Both the position numbers and the translations under genes were made by a program. From positions 781,111-845,110 of the forward strand of contig NZ_JAUUUU010000001.1 of assembly GCF_030676955.1 (NCBI RefSeq): 64,000 bases of DNA, read 5' to 3'. Source of the stretch: Porticoccus litoralis. GTDB lineage: Bacteria; Pseudomonadota; Gammaproteobacteria; Pseudomonadales; Porticoccaceae. Positions 34,213-42,250 of the stretch are shown piece by piece (the stretch's first letter is position 1; the number at the start of each line of letters is the position of its first letter). Below the pieces are notes generated by a model that made no database searches, was not told where the DNA came from, and was given only the letters and a program-made list of their open reading frames with translations.

Positions 34213-36279
34213 TCAGTGAAACTGCAGGGTGGCGCGCATAAAAGTGCGAGTCTCAAATTTATTTAGGGCATTGAACTCGTAATAATCACCACCCAGGTTC
34301 TGGCCGATCAATTCAAGCTTCAGGTCTGAGCCATTTAAGCGAATATGCTTTGCCAGGCGCAGATCAACACGCTCATAGGAGTCGGTATCAGCACCCCATA
34401 GAATCCAGGCCATTTCATCCAGATAGTAATAGCCCGCACTCACCTGCCAGCCCTGACCAAAATCTCGTGCCACCAATAAGCTTGCCGTATGTTTTGGAGT
34501 TGCACTGTTTTCCCAGAAGAAATTGTGGAAAGCCATGGGGTCACAGGCATGGTCAGCATCCGCATAAGCGTAGCTCAACCACACATGGGTTTGATCGTCA
34601 GGGTGCCACTGAACACCGGTTTCAAACCCTTCGATAACGGTGCCACCACCATTGACATCAAGAATGGCTCCGGGATTAGCCAAAGAAACCAATTCCGGAT
34701 AGCTGGGATCCCAGATATATTCCACCTCATGCTCATACTCCTCCCGGTAAAACTTCACCTCAGCGCTCAAACGCCCCCGAAACCAGCGACCGATATAGCC
34801 CAGCTCGTAACTGGTCAGTTGCTCGGCATCCAGTCCATTCGGGGCCAGCTGCACGGTGTCCAGCGGGGTTCCATCCTCAAGCCTAAGCGCAACATTGTGG
34901 CTGTTCTCCAACAGGAATGGCTGTCGCCAGCCCTGTGCTACAGAACTGCGCAGTACATGACCAGGCAACAGGGTGTAATTCAGGCCGACTCGCCAGGAAG
35001 TTTCACCTTCATTGATATCATTGTCTTCACGAATGGCACCCATGTTGAGCAACAGGTCGTCGGTAAGCCGATATTCGATATTGCCCTGAAACCGGTAGGT
35101 TTCCATATCGGTCCATTCCTTGATACCCGTAATTTCACGGATATTCAACTGATCCCGGCGGTAACCACCACCCCAAGCGAGTCGGTAGCGATCACCACTG
35201 ATCAGTTGCTGAAACTCAAAATCCTTGCGGTAAACCTGGTAATCGAAGGTATGACCAAGGACCGGCTGATCCAGCTGACCAGGCAACACCAAAGGCACAT
35301 CCGCTGGAGCCACCCCAAGAATGGCCGACAACGGAGCAATAAAAAAATCGTCGGCTTCCTCAGAGGTACTAAAACCAAACTGCACGTACCATTCATTTCC
35401 CGGCGTGCTGACATGGGTAAAACGAAAGTTACCATTCTGTTCTTCTGCATTTTTATGGCCGACAGGGTCAAGTAGGGTACCTGCTCCTCCCCGTCCCCAG
35501 GGACCTTGCGAGCGAGCGAGCTGAAAATCCAGATGTGTGGAGGCATCCATCTGATAACGCCCCTGGAACCGTGCCGAACGGGCTATGGATTGGTCATTTA
35601 CACCCTTGAAGCCGTCCGTATGGTAATAGCTCACTGAACCGCGATAATCAAAACGGTCACCGGTCTCTGCATATTGAGCCGTGACCAAACTGGTATCGCG
35701 GCTGCCACTGGCTGCAGTGAAACGCCAACCGGGGTTCAGGGAAATTTCACGGGTAACGATGTTGATCGCTCCAGTAAAGGCATTGGAACCGTAAGCCACA
35801 CCCGCAGGACCACGGATAACTTCGATGCGTTCGATGTCGTCGATGGTGATGCCAAGGCGGTCCCAATCCACCAGACCAAAGAGGGAACCAACCGCCACCC
35901 GCCCGTCGATTAATACCTGCATGCGCCGCGACAAACCATCGGACTGACCGTGGTAGGTCACAGCCGTGTGGTGGTCACGCCAGCTCAATCCCACCTGAAA
36001 ACCGGGCACCAACCGCAACAGGTCGGGGATTTCAATAAATCCAGAGGCCTCGATCATGGCACGATCAAGCACTGTGATCGCCATAGGGGTATCCGTGGTG
36101 GACTGGGGTAAGCGGGTAACGGAAAGCACTACCGGAATATCCCCCATCAAATCATCTTCGGTCAGACTGTCATCTGCCCGGCTCTGGGGTACCATCAGTA
36201 TGGCAAGTATTGGCAACAGGATCCTTCCCGTCTCGAGAGTAGCCCATCTCCCTGGGACAGTGTTTCTCCATTGCTTCAT
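34213..36279 (-). CDS. TonB-dependent outer-membrane receptor, substrate unknown
   Basis: 688 residues: signal peptide (about 1-35, ILLPILAILMVPQSRA), plug domain (PMAITVLDRAMIEASGFIEIPDLLRLVPGFQVG, RRMQVLIDGRV, IERIEVIRGPAGVAYGSNAFTGAINIVT) and a C-terminal barrel ending in LQFH. It belongs to the broad FepA/colicin-type receptor group. No riboswitch or Fur-like site that I can recognise stands upstream, and no transport genes adjoin it, so the ligand is open. It precedes radA on the same strand with 53 nt between. Confidence 0.88.
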   Translation of the reverse strand: MKQWRNTVPGRWATLETGRILLPILAILMVPQSRADDSLTEDDLMGDIPVVLSVTRLPQSTTDTPMAITVLDRAMIEASGFIEIPDLLRLVPGFQVGLSWRDHHTAVTYHGQSDGLSRRMQVLIDGRVAVGSLFGLVDWDRLGITIDDIERIEVIRGPAGVAYGSNAFTGAINIVTREISLNPGWRFTAASGSRDTSLVTAQYAETGDRFDYRGSVSYYHTDGFKGVNDQSIARSARFQGRYQMDASTHLDFQLARSQGPWGRGGAGTLLDPVGHKNAEEQNGNFRFTHVSTPGNEWYVQFGFSTSEEADDFFIAPLSAILGVAPADVPLVLPGQLDQPVLGHTFDYQVYRKDFEFQQLISGDRYRLAWGGGYRRDQLNIREITGIKEWTDMETYRFQGNIEYRLTDDLLLNMGAIREDNDINEGETSWRVGLNYTLLPGHVLRSSVAQGWRQPFLLENSHNVALRLEDGTPLDTVQLAPNGLDAEQLTSYELGYIGRWFRGRLSAEVKFYREEYEHEVEYIWDPSYPELVSLANPGAILDVNGGGTVIEGFETGVQWHPDDQTHVWLSYAYADADHACDPMAFHNFFWENSATPKHTASLLVARDFGQGWQVSAGYYYLDEMAWILWGADTDSYERVDLRLAKHIRLNGSDLKLELIGQNLGGDYYEFNALNKFETRTFMRATLQFH

Positions 36280-36405
36280 CTATTGCCCATTCAAAGAGTT
36301 ATCGTTTTTTTGCGCCCGATTCTACCGGGAGTGTTCACCAATACAAAACAACATCTCACCGAACAGCGCTTAAATTTTTCGGGGGGTTTCTGATAGAGTG
36401 TCACC

Positions 36406-37503
36406 ATGTCCCTGATTCCTGAAAAACCCCTGGTCATTTCTCCCTCCCTGGCGGCAACCATCGGCCTGGAAGAAACCGTGCTTTTACAGGCACTGAATGA
36501 GTTTTTGAGCCATCACAAACCTGAGAAACAGGGTGACTATCAATGGGCGACCGCCCACATCAAGCAATTAACGGAATTGTTGCCGTTCTGGCAACCCCAG
36601 GACCTGCAACGCATTGCCACCAGCCTCAGAGATAAGGGAATTCTGCTGATCGCCTCGGCACCACTGCTGGAAAGCAACGAGCTGCGTTTTGCTTTCAACG
36701 AGAAAAGCTCCGAACCCATTGAACAACCCGTCACTCGGGCACACAGCTCGAGCAAAACCATTGCGCCCGGCTGGCAACCTGAAGCCGATGTCATACAGCA
36801 ACTGGCTCAATACAACATCCCGCCTGAATTCTGCCGGGAACAGATTCCGGAATTTGTCACTTACTGGACAGAGCGGGGCGAACCTCGCTACAGCTGGGGC
36901 TCAAGATTTATTAAACATGTGCTGCGCTTGTGGCGTTCACAACAAACGGAGGATGCTCGTCGCAGCCAGGAAACACCCATGAGTAGGGACTGGCAACCCT
37001 CCCGAGATGCACTGGAAATTCTCACCCGCCAGGCCGGTATCAACAGTAACTTTGTGGAGGATGCCATCCCCGAGTTTGTGCTCTACTGGATGGAACGGGG
37101 TGACTCTTCAAGTACCTGGAACTCGCGTTTCATCATGCACGTCAAACGCCAGTGGGCGCGCTTTACCAGCGCCATGGAACACGACACACTGCCGAAACCC
37201 TTGGCGGCCAACTGGCGACCCAGCGAAGAACTCTACGACGTGCTGACGCTGGCCAATATTCCGCGACCTTTTGCCGAGAGCCTGGTGGCCGAATTTGTGC
37301 TTTACTGGCGAGAAAGCGGACAACTCTATGGCTCTTGGAACACCAAGTTTCTGCAGCAGGTAAAACGGGCGTGGTCCCGTCAATCAATGGCCAATCATCA
37401 GGACCCACTCCATGGAAAACAGCAACGACCTCATCGACCAGACAGTACGCGATCTCGCACCCTCGTCGACGAGCTCCAGGACCGCAGCTGGGCCAACACC
37501 TGA
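36406..37503 (+). CDS. DnaT-like replication protein with three tandem DnaT-type ssDNA-binding repeats
   Basis: 365 residues. The N-terminal ~95 residues look like a winged-helix domain. Then come three repeats of about 54 residues with a period near 74: 123-176, 196-250 and 270-323. Each starts WQP or WRP, has IPEFVLYW-like cores and ends in a W(G/N)(S/T)(R/K)F(I/L)..V.R.W motif, as in the single C-terminal domain of primosomal DnaT. The 3' end overlaps the next gene by 92 nt in another frame. The pairing with a lambda P-like protein implies a role in loading the replicative helicase. I recognise the domain, not a named gene. Confidence 0.8.
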   Translation: MSLIPEKPLVISPSLAATIGLEETVLLQALNEFLSHHKPEKQGDYQWATAHIKQLTELLPFWQPQDLQRIATSLRDKGILLIASAPLLESNELRFAFNEKSSEPIEQPVTRAHSSSKTIAPGWQPEADVIQQLAQYNIPPEFCREQIPEFVTYWTERGEPRYSWGSRFIKHVLRLWRSQQTEDARRSQETPMSRDWQPSRDALEILTRQAGINSNFVEDAIPEFVLYWMERGDSSSTWNSRFIMHVKRQWARFTSAMEHDTLPKPLAANWRPSEELYDVLTLANIPRPFAESLVAEFVLYWRESGQLYGSWNTKFLQQVKRAWSRQSMANHQDPLHGKQQRPHRPDSTRSRTLVDELQDRSWANT

Positions 37504-38074
37504 GCGCTCGCCACATCTGATCGACACCATCAACCAGGTGTTCGCGCTCTTCCGGCTCAATTACCACAACCAGTTCTACAGCGCCTACGGGGATACTGAA
37601 CTCCTGAATCAGGCAAAACGCCTGTGGCTTGAAGCCCTGGGGCATTTCAGCAGCGATCAGATCCTACTTGGCGCAAAACGGGTGATTGAAACATCGGACT
37701 ATCTGCCCACCCTGAACCGCATGTTGCAGTGTTGTGAAGAAGTCCATGGCCCGGAAGGATTGCCAGGCCCGAGAGAGGCCTACCTTGAAGCCTGCAATGC
37801 CCCCTCACCGAAAGTTGCATTCCACTGGTCACATCCGCTGGTCTATCATGCGGGACTCGCAACGGGCTGGCACCGACTCAGCAATGAATCGGAAAGCAGC
37901 AGTTACCCCGCTTTTTTGGAACATTATCGCCGCCTGAGCCGGGAACTTGCTCGTGGGGAAAAACTGGCGTTACCGGAGCCGGTAACTGATGGCGAGGATA
38001 AACCGGCACTGAGCCGTGAAGCCTCACGACAGCACCTGGCCGAGCTCAAAGCCTCACTCAACCTTGATGAATAA
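37412..38074 (+). CDS. Replication protein P-like (phage lambda P family) putative helicase loader
   Basis: 220 residues. HLIDTINQVFALFRLNYHNQFYSAYGD followed by AKRLWLEALGHFSSDQILLGAKRVIETSDYLPTLNRMLQCCEE matches the lambda P family, which recruits DnaB helicase to origins. The C-terminal half (FHWSHPLVYHAGLATGWHRL) is also family-like. The start ATG 37412 has AGGA 8 nt upstream and lies inside the preceding DnaT-like gene (92-nt overlap, +1 frame). No other phage genes surround the pair, so it appears chromosomal and domesticated. Confidence 0.8.
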   Translation: MENSNDLIDQTVRDLAPSSTSSRTAAGPTPERSPHLIDTINQVFALFRLNYHNQFYSAYGDTELLNQAKRLWLEALGHFSSDQILLGAKRVIETSDYLPTLNRMLQCCEEVHGPEGLPGPREAYLEACNAPSPKVAFHWSHPLVYHAGLATGWHRLSNESESSSYPAFLEHYRRLSRELARGEKLALPEPVTDGEDKPALSREASRQHLAELKASLNLDE

Positions 38075-38086
38075 ACCCGGATTGCC

Positions 38087-39838
38087 ATGACCTGTCCCGA
38101 CGCAATTTTCTTCCGCAACAGCACCGCCCGACGGATGTCAAAAACCATCCTTAACGGCTTTCGCAGCTATTTTGCGGATTACCTGAACATGACACTTGGC
38201 GCCAAGGCACGCTTCGAGAAGGCAGATTGGCAGGCGGTGCAGCGGGCTAATGTGGAACGCCTGGAATTGTACAAAGCCAAGGTGCGCCAGGTGTCAGAGC
38301 TGCTGGCGACCGTCACCAACAAGGACATCACCGACCTGGAGCTGTGGCGCCAGGCCAAGGCCGTCTACACGCAATTGGTGTTCAACTTTCCCAACTACGA
38401 AATTGCCGAAACTTTTTTCAACTCGGTGTTCGGCTACATCAACGATCACGACAAGATCGACGACGACCTGATTTACGTGCTGTCGTCACAGATGGCCTCT
38501 ATTCCGGAAGCGGAGTACAGCATTTACGTCCGTTACGAAAACAATTCCGATATCGCCGCGCTGATCGAACAAATCTTGCTTGATGCCGAGTTTTCCACCC
38601 CCTGGGAGAATCTGTCCAGAGACGTGCAGGCCATTGCCCAGGAATTCAATGAACAGGTTGCACCCCATATCAGTTCGCCCCTGGGGGAACTGAAATTCGA
38701 TATTCTCGAGTCGGTGTTTTACCGAAGCAAGGCCGCATACATCATCGGCCGCATTGTCGACGGCGACCGCTTCTTTCCGATCGTGCTGCCCGTTCTCAAC
38801 AACGAAAAGGGCGGGCTGTTTGTGGACACCGCTATCCTTAACCGTGAAGAGATGAGCGTGGTGTTCAGTTTTACCCGCACCTACTTCATGGTGGATGCGC
38901 CACTGCCCTACCTGTACCTGCACTTTTTGAAGCAACTGATGCCCCACAAGGGCGACAACGAGATCTACGCCTCCATCGGCTTTCCGAAACACGCCAAGAC
39001 CGAGTTTTACCGGGAATTTGTCAGCCACATGCGCAACTCCCAGGACCAGTTTGTGATCGCTCCGGGTATCAAAGGCATGGTGATGTCGGTATTTACCCTG
39101 CCGTCCTACGACATCGTGTTCAAAATCATCAAGGACAAGTTCGATCCACCCAAAGAAGTCACCCACGAAATCGTGCGTAGCAAATACACGCTGGTATCCC
39201 GTCACGACCGCATTGGCCGGATGGCCGATACTCAGGAATTCGCCAACTTTTCCTTCCCCCTCAGCCGCTTCTCCAGCGAGCTGATGGAAGAATTACAGAA
39301 AGTTGCACCCTCGCTGCTGCATATCGAAGGCGACCGACTGATCATTAAGCACCTCTACACCGAACGACGCATGACACCCCTCAACCTGTTCCTGCATAAA
39401 GCCTCAGAAGAGGACACCCGCGGCGTCATGGAGGAATATGGCAACGCCATCAAGCAGTTGGCCGCCGCCAATATTTTCCCCGGCGACATGCTGTTAAAAA
39501 ACTTCGGCGTCACCCGTCACAAGCGGGTGGTGTTCTACGATTACGACGAAATCTGCCCGCTAACTGACTGCAACTTCCGCCGCATCCCGGAACCACAGAA
39601 CGAAGAACAGGAAATGTCCTTGCGGCCCTGGTACACCGTGGCCGCCAATGACGTCTTCCCCGAAGAATTCCGGCTGTTCTTTTCCGGCAACCCGGGGGCC
39701 AGAAAAGCGTTTGAGGAAATGCACGGCGATATCTACGATGTGGAATTCTGGTGGGGACTACAGGAACAGATCCGCAACGGCAAAATCGTCGACGTGTTCC
39801 CCTACCGCCGCCGCCGGCGCTTCGACCGCAATCGCTGA
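38087..39838 (+). CDS. aceK: Isocitrate dehydrogenase kinase/phosphatase
   Basis: Bifunctional enzyme that phosphorylates isocitrate dehydrogenase to divert carbon into the glyoxylate shunt, and reverses this. 583 residues. Family motifs: FEKADWQAVQRANVERLELY, SVFYRSKAAYIIGRIVDG, the ATP loop region VIAPGIKGMVMSVFTLPSYDIVFKIIKDKF, and the catalytic/metal segment NIFPGDMLLKNFGVTRHKRVVFYDYDEI. A second in-frame ATG at 38135 (MSKTILNGFRSYF) is closer to known N-termini and may be the true start; neither has a good ribosome binding site. It follows the P-like gene by 12 nt. No aceA or aceB nearby. Confidence 0.96.
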   Translation: MTCPDAIFFRNSTARRMSKTILNGFRSYFADYLNMTLGAKARFEKADWQAVQRANVERLELYKAKVRQVSELLATVTNKDITDLELWRQAKAVYTQLVFNFPNYEIAETFFNSVFGYINDHDKIDDDLIYVLSSQMASIPEAEYSIYVRYENNSDIAALIEQILLDAEFSTPWENLSRDVQAIAQEFNEQVAPHISSPLGELKFDILESVFYRSKAAYIIGRIVDGDRFFPIVLPVLNNEKGGLFVDTAILNREEMSVVFSFTRTYFMVDAPLPYLYLHFLKQLMPHKGDNEIYASIGFPKHAKTEFYREFVSHMRNSQDQFVIAPGIKGMVMSVFTLPSYDIVFKIIKDKFDPPKEVTHEIVRSKYTLVSRHDRIGRMADTQEFANFSFPLSRFSSELMEELQKVAPSLLHIEGDRLIIKHLYTERRMTPLNLFLHKASEEDTRGVMEEYGNAIKQLAAANIFPGDMLLKNFGVTRHKRVVFYDYDEICPLTDCNFRRIPEPQNEEQEMSLRPWYTVAANDVFPEEFRLFFSGNPGARKAFEEMHGDIYDVEFWWGLQEQIRNGKIVDVFPYRRRRRFDRNR

Positions 39839-40274
39839 TTCCAGCCCTGCCTGCCCCATTCCGGGTTCGTCCACTGGCCCGCGTCGAAAAACTACCAACA
39901 TCGACTCCAGGCAGCAACTCCGGGGCTGCCTTGCCATGAAAAGGGATATCGCGTTTAATCGAATGAAGCACGAAACCCTGCGGCGACCTTAGGCACCTGG
40001 CTCGCAGGAACTCCAACGGAACCAGGGAACGGTAACGCCGCATGATCGCACTTCTTTTCAAACACACCAGCTATATAAACCCGTCTACCGCTTTTTTAGC
40101 AAAAACAATGGCCATCGAACCATTGAAGACCACTGTAATAGCAAGCTCCGCCCACAGAAGATACAAAACAGATGAAATAACAAAAGGTTAAATACAGCAT
40201 GACCGCCAGCCTAATATATTACAGCGGCCGCCTTTTAATAATTATTATGAGGCCGAAGGCCTCATTAACAGACT
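39839..40274. other. Intergenic region between aceK and the integron cassettes
   Basis: 436 bp with no credible gene. Its first ~230 bp match the host composition and contain a possible aceK terminator stem without T tract (AGGCAGC 39909-39915 / GCTGCCT 39925-39931). From about 40060 it turns AT-rich. I searched both strands for an integron integrase remnant and saw none. The right end holds the hairpin and core site described next. Confidence 0.5.
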
Positions 40275-40281
40275 GTTAGCT
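40248..40281 (+). other. First integron recombination core (attI-like or degenerate attC end) with adjacent hairpin
   Basis: GTTAGCT at 40275-40281 is the 5' core of the first cassette: its reverse complement AGCTAAC recurs as the R'' box of that cassette's own attC. Just before it is a perfect 8-bp hairpin (ATGAGGCC 40248-40255, GAA, GGCCTCAT 40259-40266) and a TAACAG-A-CTGTTA dyad (40267-40279). These do not fold as a standard attC, so an attI remnant is possible. Confidence 0.5.
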
Positions 40282-40288
40282 ATACCGA

Positions 40289-40765
40289 ATGGAGACCGAA
40301 TTGATTCTAAATATCTTTATAAGTGTTTTTAGTGGTGTAATTACAGCTTGGATACTATTTTTACTGGCTCAATTTTTTAGAAAAATAGTTATCCCGTGGT
40401 ATCAAGCAATAAGATATGAAGGTGTAGATTTAAACGGTACTTGGAAGCATGAGGTAGCAACTGAGATAAGCAATGGATGCCTGACGCTTAACTTTAAGCA
40501 AAATGCCCACAGACTAACCGGGAGCGCTCATTTAAAGCATTCCTCAGGAGATGAAGAAAGAGAGTTAACATATAGTTTAGAAGGATCACTATGGGAAGGT
40601 TATGCATCAATGACGCTCAAGAGTTCAGATAGAAGACGTATTTCATTTGCAACGTTATTGGTAAAAGTTGTGCAGGGCGGGAAGCAATTAGAAGGTGCGT
40701 TTTCATATAGAAATATAAAAACAGACGATGTTTCCTTCGCCAAAATAGTGCTCGTAAGAAAATAG
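40289..40765 (+). CDS. Cassette 1 protein: membrane-anchored beta-rich protein of unknown function
   Basis: 158 residues. One N-terminal membrane helix (about 7-29, FISVFSGVITAWILFLLAQF), a short basic stretch, then a domain of about 110 residues starting DLNGTWKHEV with alternating hydrophobic patterns (LTLNFKQNAHRLTGSAHL, ELTYSLEGSLWEGYASMTL, GGKQLEGAFSYRN) that suggests a lipocalin-like beta barrel. The ATG is 8 nt inside the cassette and no Shine-Dalgarno is visible. The stop TAG shares two bases with the attC R'' box. I do not recognise a named family; the TM-plus-beta-barrel layout recalls some anti-phage effectors (Cap15-like), but this is analogy only. Confidence 0.75.
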   Translation: METELILNIFISVFSGVITAWILFLLAQFFRKIVIPWYQAIRYEGVDLNGTWKHEVATEISNGCLTLNFKQNAHRLTGSAHLKHSSGDEERELTYSLEGSLWEGYASMTLKSSDRRRISFATLLVKVVQGGKQLEGAFSYRNIKTDDVSFAKIVLVRK

Positions 40766-40819
40766 CTAACAAATAAAGCCAGCGGACGCATAATTGCGCC
40801 GCTGCTTTAGGCGTTAGGC
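40764..40819 (+). other. Integron attC site 1
   Basis: 56 bp. R'' AGCTAAC (40764-40770) and R' GTTAGGC (40813-40819) bound a near-complete hairpin: CAGCGG with CCGCTG and CGCA with TGCG around loop TAAT, continued by AAAG/CTTT. An unpaired A and an unpaired C in the left arm are the extrahelical bases expected for strand choice by an integrase. Length is at the short end for attC sites. Confidence 0.88.
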
Positions 40820-40829
40820 TTTTTTACTG

Positions 40830-41396
40830 ATGAAATATCTACAGAATAAAGGCCAAAGGCATTTGGCAGTTTTAATATCCCCAATACCAATTCTTTTTGG
40901 TATTTCAATTACCTTGGGCGCCGTAGATTATGGCTCAATCTTTTGGGGCATTGTTGGTTTATTGACTCTTTGCATTGGCATTTGGTCTATTTTTTCTAAA
41001 AATATTCAATATATCGACACCGATAAAAAGTCCGTAATAAAAGAGAAAAAATGGCTATGGATTAAATGGAAAGAAGAAATTCCTCTTACCCACTTTAAAA
41101 GTATTACTTTGCACCGGTTCCTAAAAAATGATGACGGCAGAGATTCATTTTTGTTTAACTCATATGTCACGTTGACTAGCAAATACGAAAAAAATATTTG
41201 GCATGATCGGTCAGGGAGCTTGAATTACGTTGCAAGAGTATATACCCCAATTCGTACAGGTGACGCTAAAGCAGCAGCTCTTAAAGATGGACTCATGCTT
41301 GGGGAACTTACAGGGCTACCACTTTACATACATTGGGAGCCTAACAATCAAGTGGTGCGGGACTCCGGTGCTGTCGCACCTCCGCCCCACACTTAA
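40830..41396 (+). CDS. Cassette 2 protein: two-helix membrane protein of unknown function
   Basis: 188 residues with two adjacent membrane helices (about 13-32 and 37-55; VLISPIPILFGISITLGAVD and IFWGIVGLLTLCIGIWSIF). A soluble part follows that opens with a DTDKKSVIKEKKWLWIKWKEEIPLTHFKSI stretch resembling PH-like membrane-protein domains and ends in GELTGLPLYIHWEP. The last ~19 codons lie inside attC 2, so the C-terminus (NNQVVRDSGAVAPPPHT) is encoded by the recombination site. The ATG is 16 nt inside the cassette. AT-rich. No named family recognised. Confidence 0.75.
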   Translation: MKYLQNKGQRHLAVLISPIPILFGISITLGAVDYGSIFWGIVGLLTLCIGIWSIFSKNIQYIDTDKKSVIKEKKWLWIKWKEEIPLTHFKSITLHRFLKNDDGRDSFLFNSYVTLTSKYEKNIWHDRSGSLNYVARVYTPIRTGDAKAAALKDGLMLGELTGLPLYIHWEPNNQVVRDSGAVAPPPHT

Positions 41397-41405
41397 GCGT
41401 TATAT
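41339..41405 (+). other. Integron attC site 2
   Basis: 67 bp. R'' GCCTAAC (41339-41345) is the exact reverse complement of the 5' core GTTAGGC of cassette 2; R' is GTTATAT (41399-41405). Inner arms GGTGC/GCACC enclose a 4-nt loop, with GTGCGG...CCGC outer pairing and unpaired bases. It overlaps the end of the cassette 2 gene. No third cassette with an ATATAAC box follows. Confidence 0.82.
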
Positions 41406-41455
41406 GCAATAGGAAATGTAAAAGGTAATCGTTGGGTTGCTGAGGGTAAGACATT

Positions 41456-41484
41456 AAAAAACGCAGCCATTGGCTGCGTTTTTT
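41456..41484. terminator. Bidirectional rho-independent terminator
   Basis: Perfect 13-bp stem AAAAAACGCAGCC (41456-41468) / GGCTGCGTTTTTT (41472-41484), loop ATT. It closes the cassette array on the plus strand and the Met/Glu/Lys-rich protein gene on the minus strand. Confidence 0.93.
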
Positions 41485-41500
41485 AATCATTGAGGCCGGC

Positions 41501-41908
41501 TCACTCCCAGAAGCGCCACCACTTGCGGCTATGCTCTTCGCGCATTTCCTGACCTTGCTCTGACCCCTGGCCCAGTTCCTTGCGCTCCTGCTCAGACTTC
41601 ATCTCGCGCTGTTTTTCCATATCCTTTTTCATTTCCCGCTCTTCTTTCATCTCCCTGTCTTGCTTCATTTCCTTCTCACGGTCGCGAATGGGGTCATGAT
41701 CTTCCATGCCTTTGTCCATCTTGCGCTGGTGTTCCTCACGCATTTCCCGGTCCATCTTCATGTCGCGGCTGTGGTCACGGTCTTTCATCATGGGGGCGTT
41801 CTCTTTCATGGCACCCTTGCCACCGCCTCCATCCTGCTTGGCAAAACCCGGCGATGAGACCCCGAACACAAGCAGGCTCAGAACCAGTATTGATTTGATA
41901 ACCTTCAT
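41501..41908 (-). CDS. Exported low-complexity Met/Glu/Lys/Arg-rich protein
   Basis: 135 residues: a clear signal peptide (MKVIKSILVLSLLVFGVSS, cleavage near GFA, residue 23), a Gly-rich stretch, then about 90 residues of repeating charged units such as DREMREEH, KEMKQDREMKEEREMKK, with about 14 Met in the mature part and no Cys. It ends in the aromatic tail KWWRFWE. It should form one long charged helix in the periplasm or outer envelope. I know no function; the aromatic end could be a membrane or partner anchor (inference). GGAGG precedes the ATG. Confidence 0.75.
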   Translation of the reverse strand: MKVIKSILVLSLLVFGVSSPGFAKQDGGGGKGAMKENAPMMKDRDHSRDMKMDREMREEHQRKMDKGMEDHDPIRDREKEMKQDREMKEEREMKKDMEKQREMKSEQERKELGQGSEQGQEMREEHSRKWWRFWE

Positions 41909-41950
41909 CTTTCCACCTCCTGATGTTAAGACAATTCGCTGTTTACAGTA

Positions 41951-42214
41951 TCACTCTGTTGAACCCGATCCCTTGATCTGACGGTATACCAACAGGATCA
42001 GAATCGCACCGACGGTAGCCGTGGCAATACTACCCAGGCTGAAGCCACCCATGGTTCCAAACCCCAGGATTGAGCCTACCCAGCCACCAACAAAAGCCCC
42101 CGCAATGCCAAGTAGCGCTGTCATGATGAACCCGCCACCATCTTTGCCAGGCATAATCCATTTCGCCAGCATGCCTGCGATGAGGCCAAGAATAATCCAG
42201 GAAATAACACCCAT
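41951..42214 (-). CDS. GlsB/YeaQ/YmgE family stress-response membrane protein
   Basis: 87 residues, three hydrophobic Gly-rich helices: SWIILGLIAGMLAKWIMPG, GGGFIMTALLGIAGAFVGGW and GSIATATVGAILILLVYRQI. This is the transglycosylase-associated/GlsB pattern. Members are induced by stress in several bacteria; the molecular role is unknown. It precedes the Met-rich exported protein gene on the same strand (42 nt). Confidence 0.92.
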   Translation of the reverse strand: MGVISWIILGLIAGMLAKWIMPGKDGGGFIMTALLGIAGAFVGGWVGSILGFGTMGGFSLGSIATATVGAILILLVYRQIKGSGSTE

Positions 42215-42250
42215 AAAAAGTCCCCTTTGCTTTAGTTATATTAGTCCAAT

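Larger units (their letters stand above)
40276..41399 (+). mobile_element. Two-cassette integron array without integrase (CALIN-type)
   Basis: Cassette 1 spans 40276-40813 and cassette 2 spans 40814-41399, each with one gene close to its left boundary and an attC at its right end, both in the same orientation. The proof of cassette identity is internal: 5' core GTTAGCT matches R'' AGCTAAC in attC 1, and 5' core GTTAGGC matches R'' GCCTAAC in attC 2. Both cassettes are AT-rich against the flanking aceK. No integrase gene is in the window, and no further attC follows. Confidence 0.85.

Noticed and set aside
34489..35475. 328-codon plus-strand open frame opposite the second TonB receptor
   Set aside because: Antisense shadow; no signal, domain or start context.
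39510..40067. 185-codon minus-strand frame reaching into the gap before the integron cassettes
   Set aside because: Half of it is antisense to aceK, the rest has no recognisable domain. It was checked as a possible integrase remnant and shows no tyrosine recombinase motif.
40748..41405. The attC regions as ordinary terminators or REP-like repeats
   Set aside because: They lack T tracts and carry the matched R''/R' boxes, which repeats or terminators would not explain.
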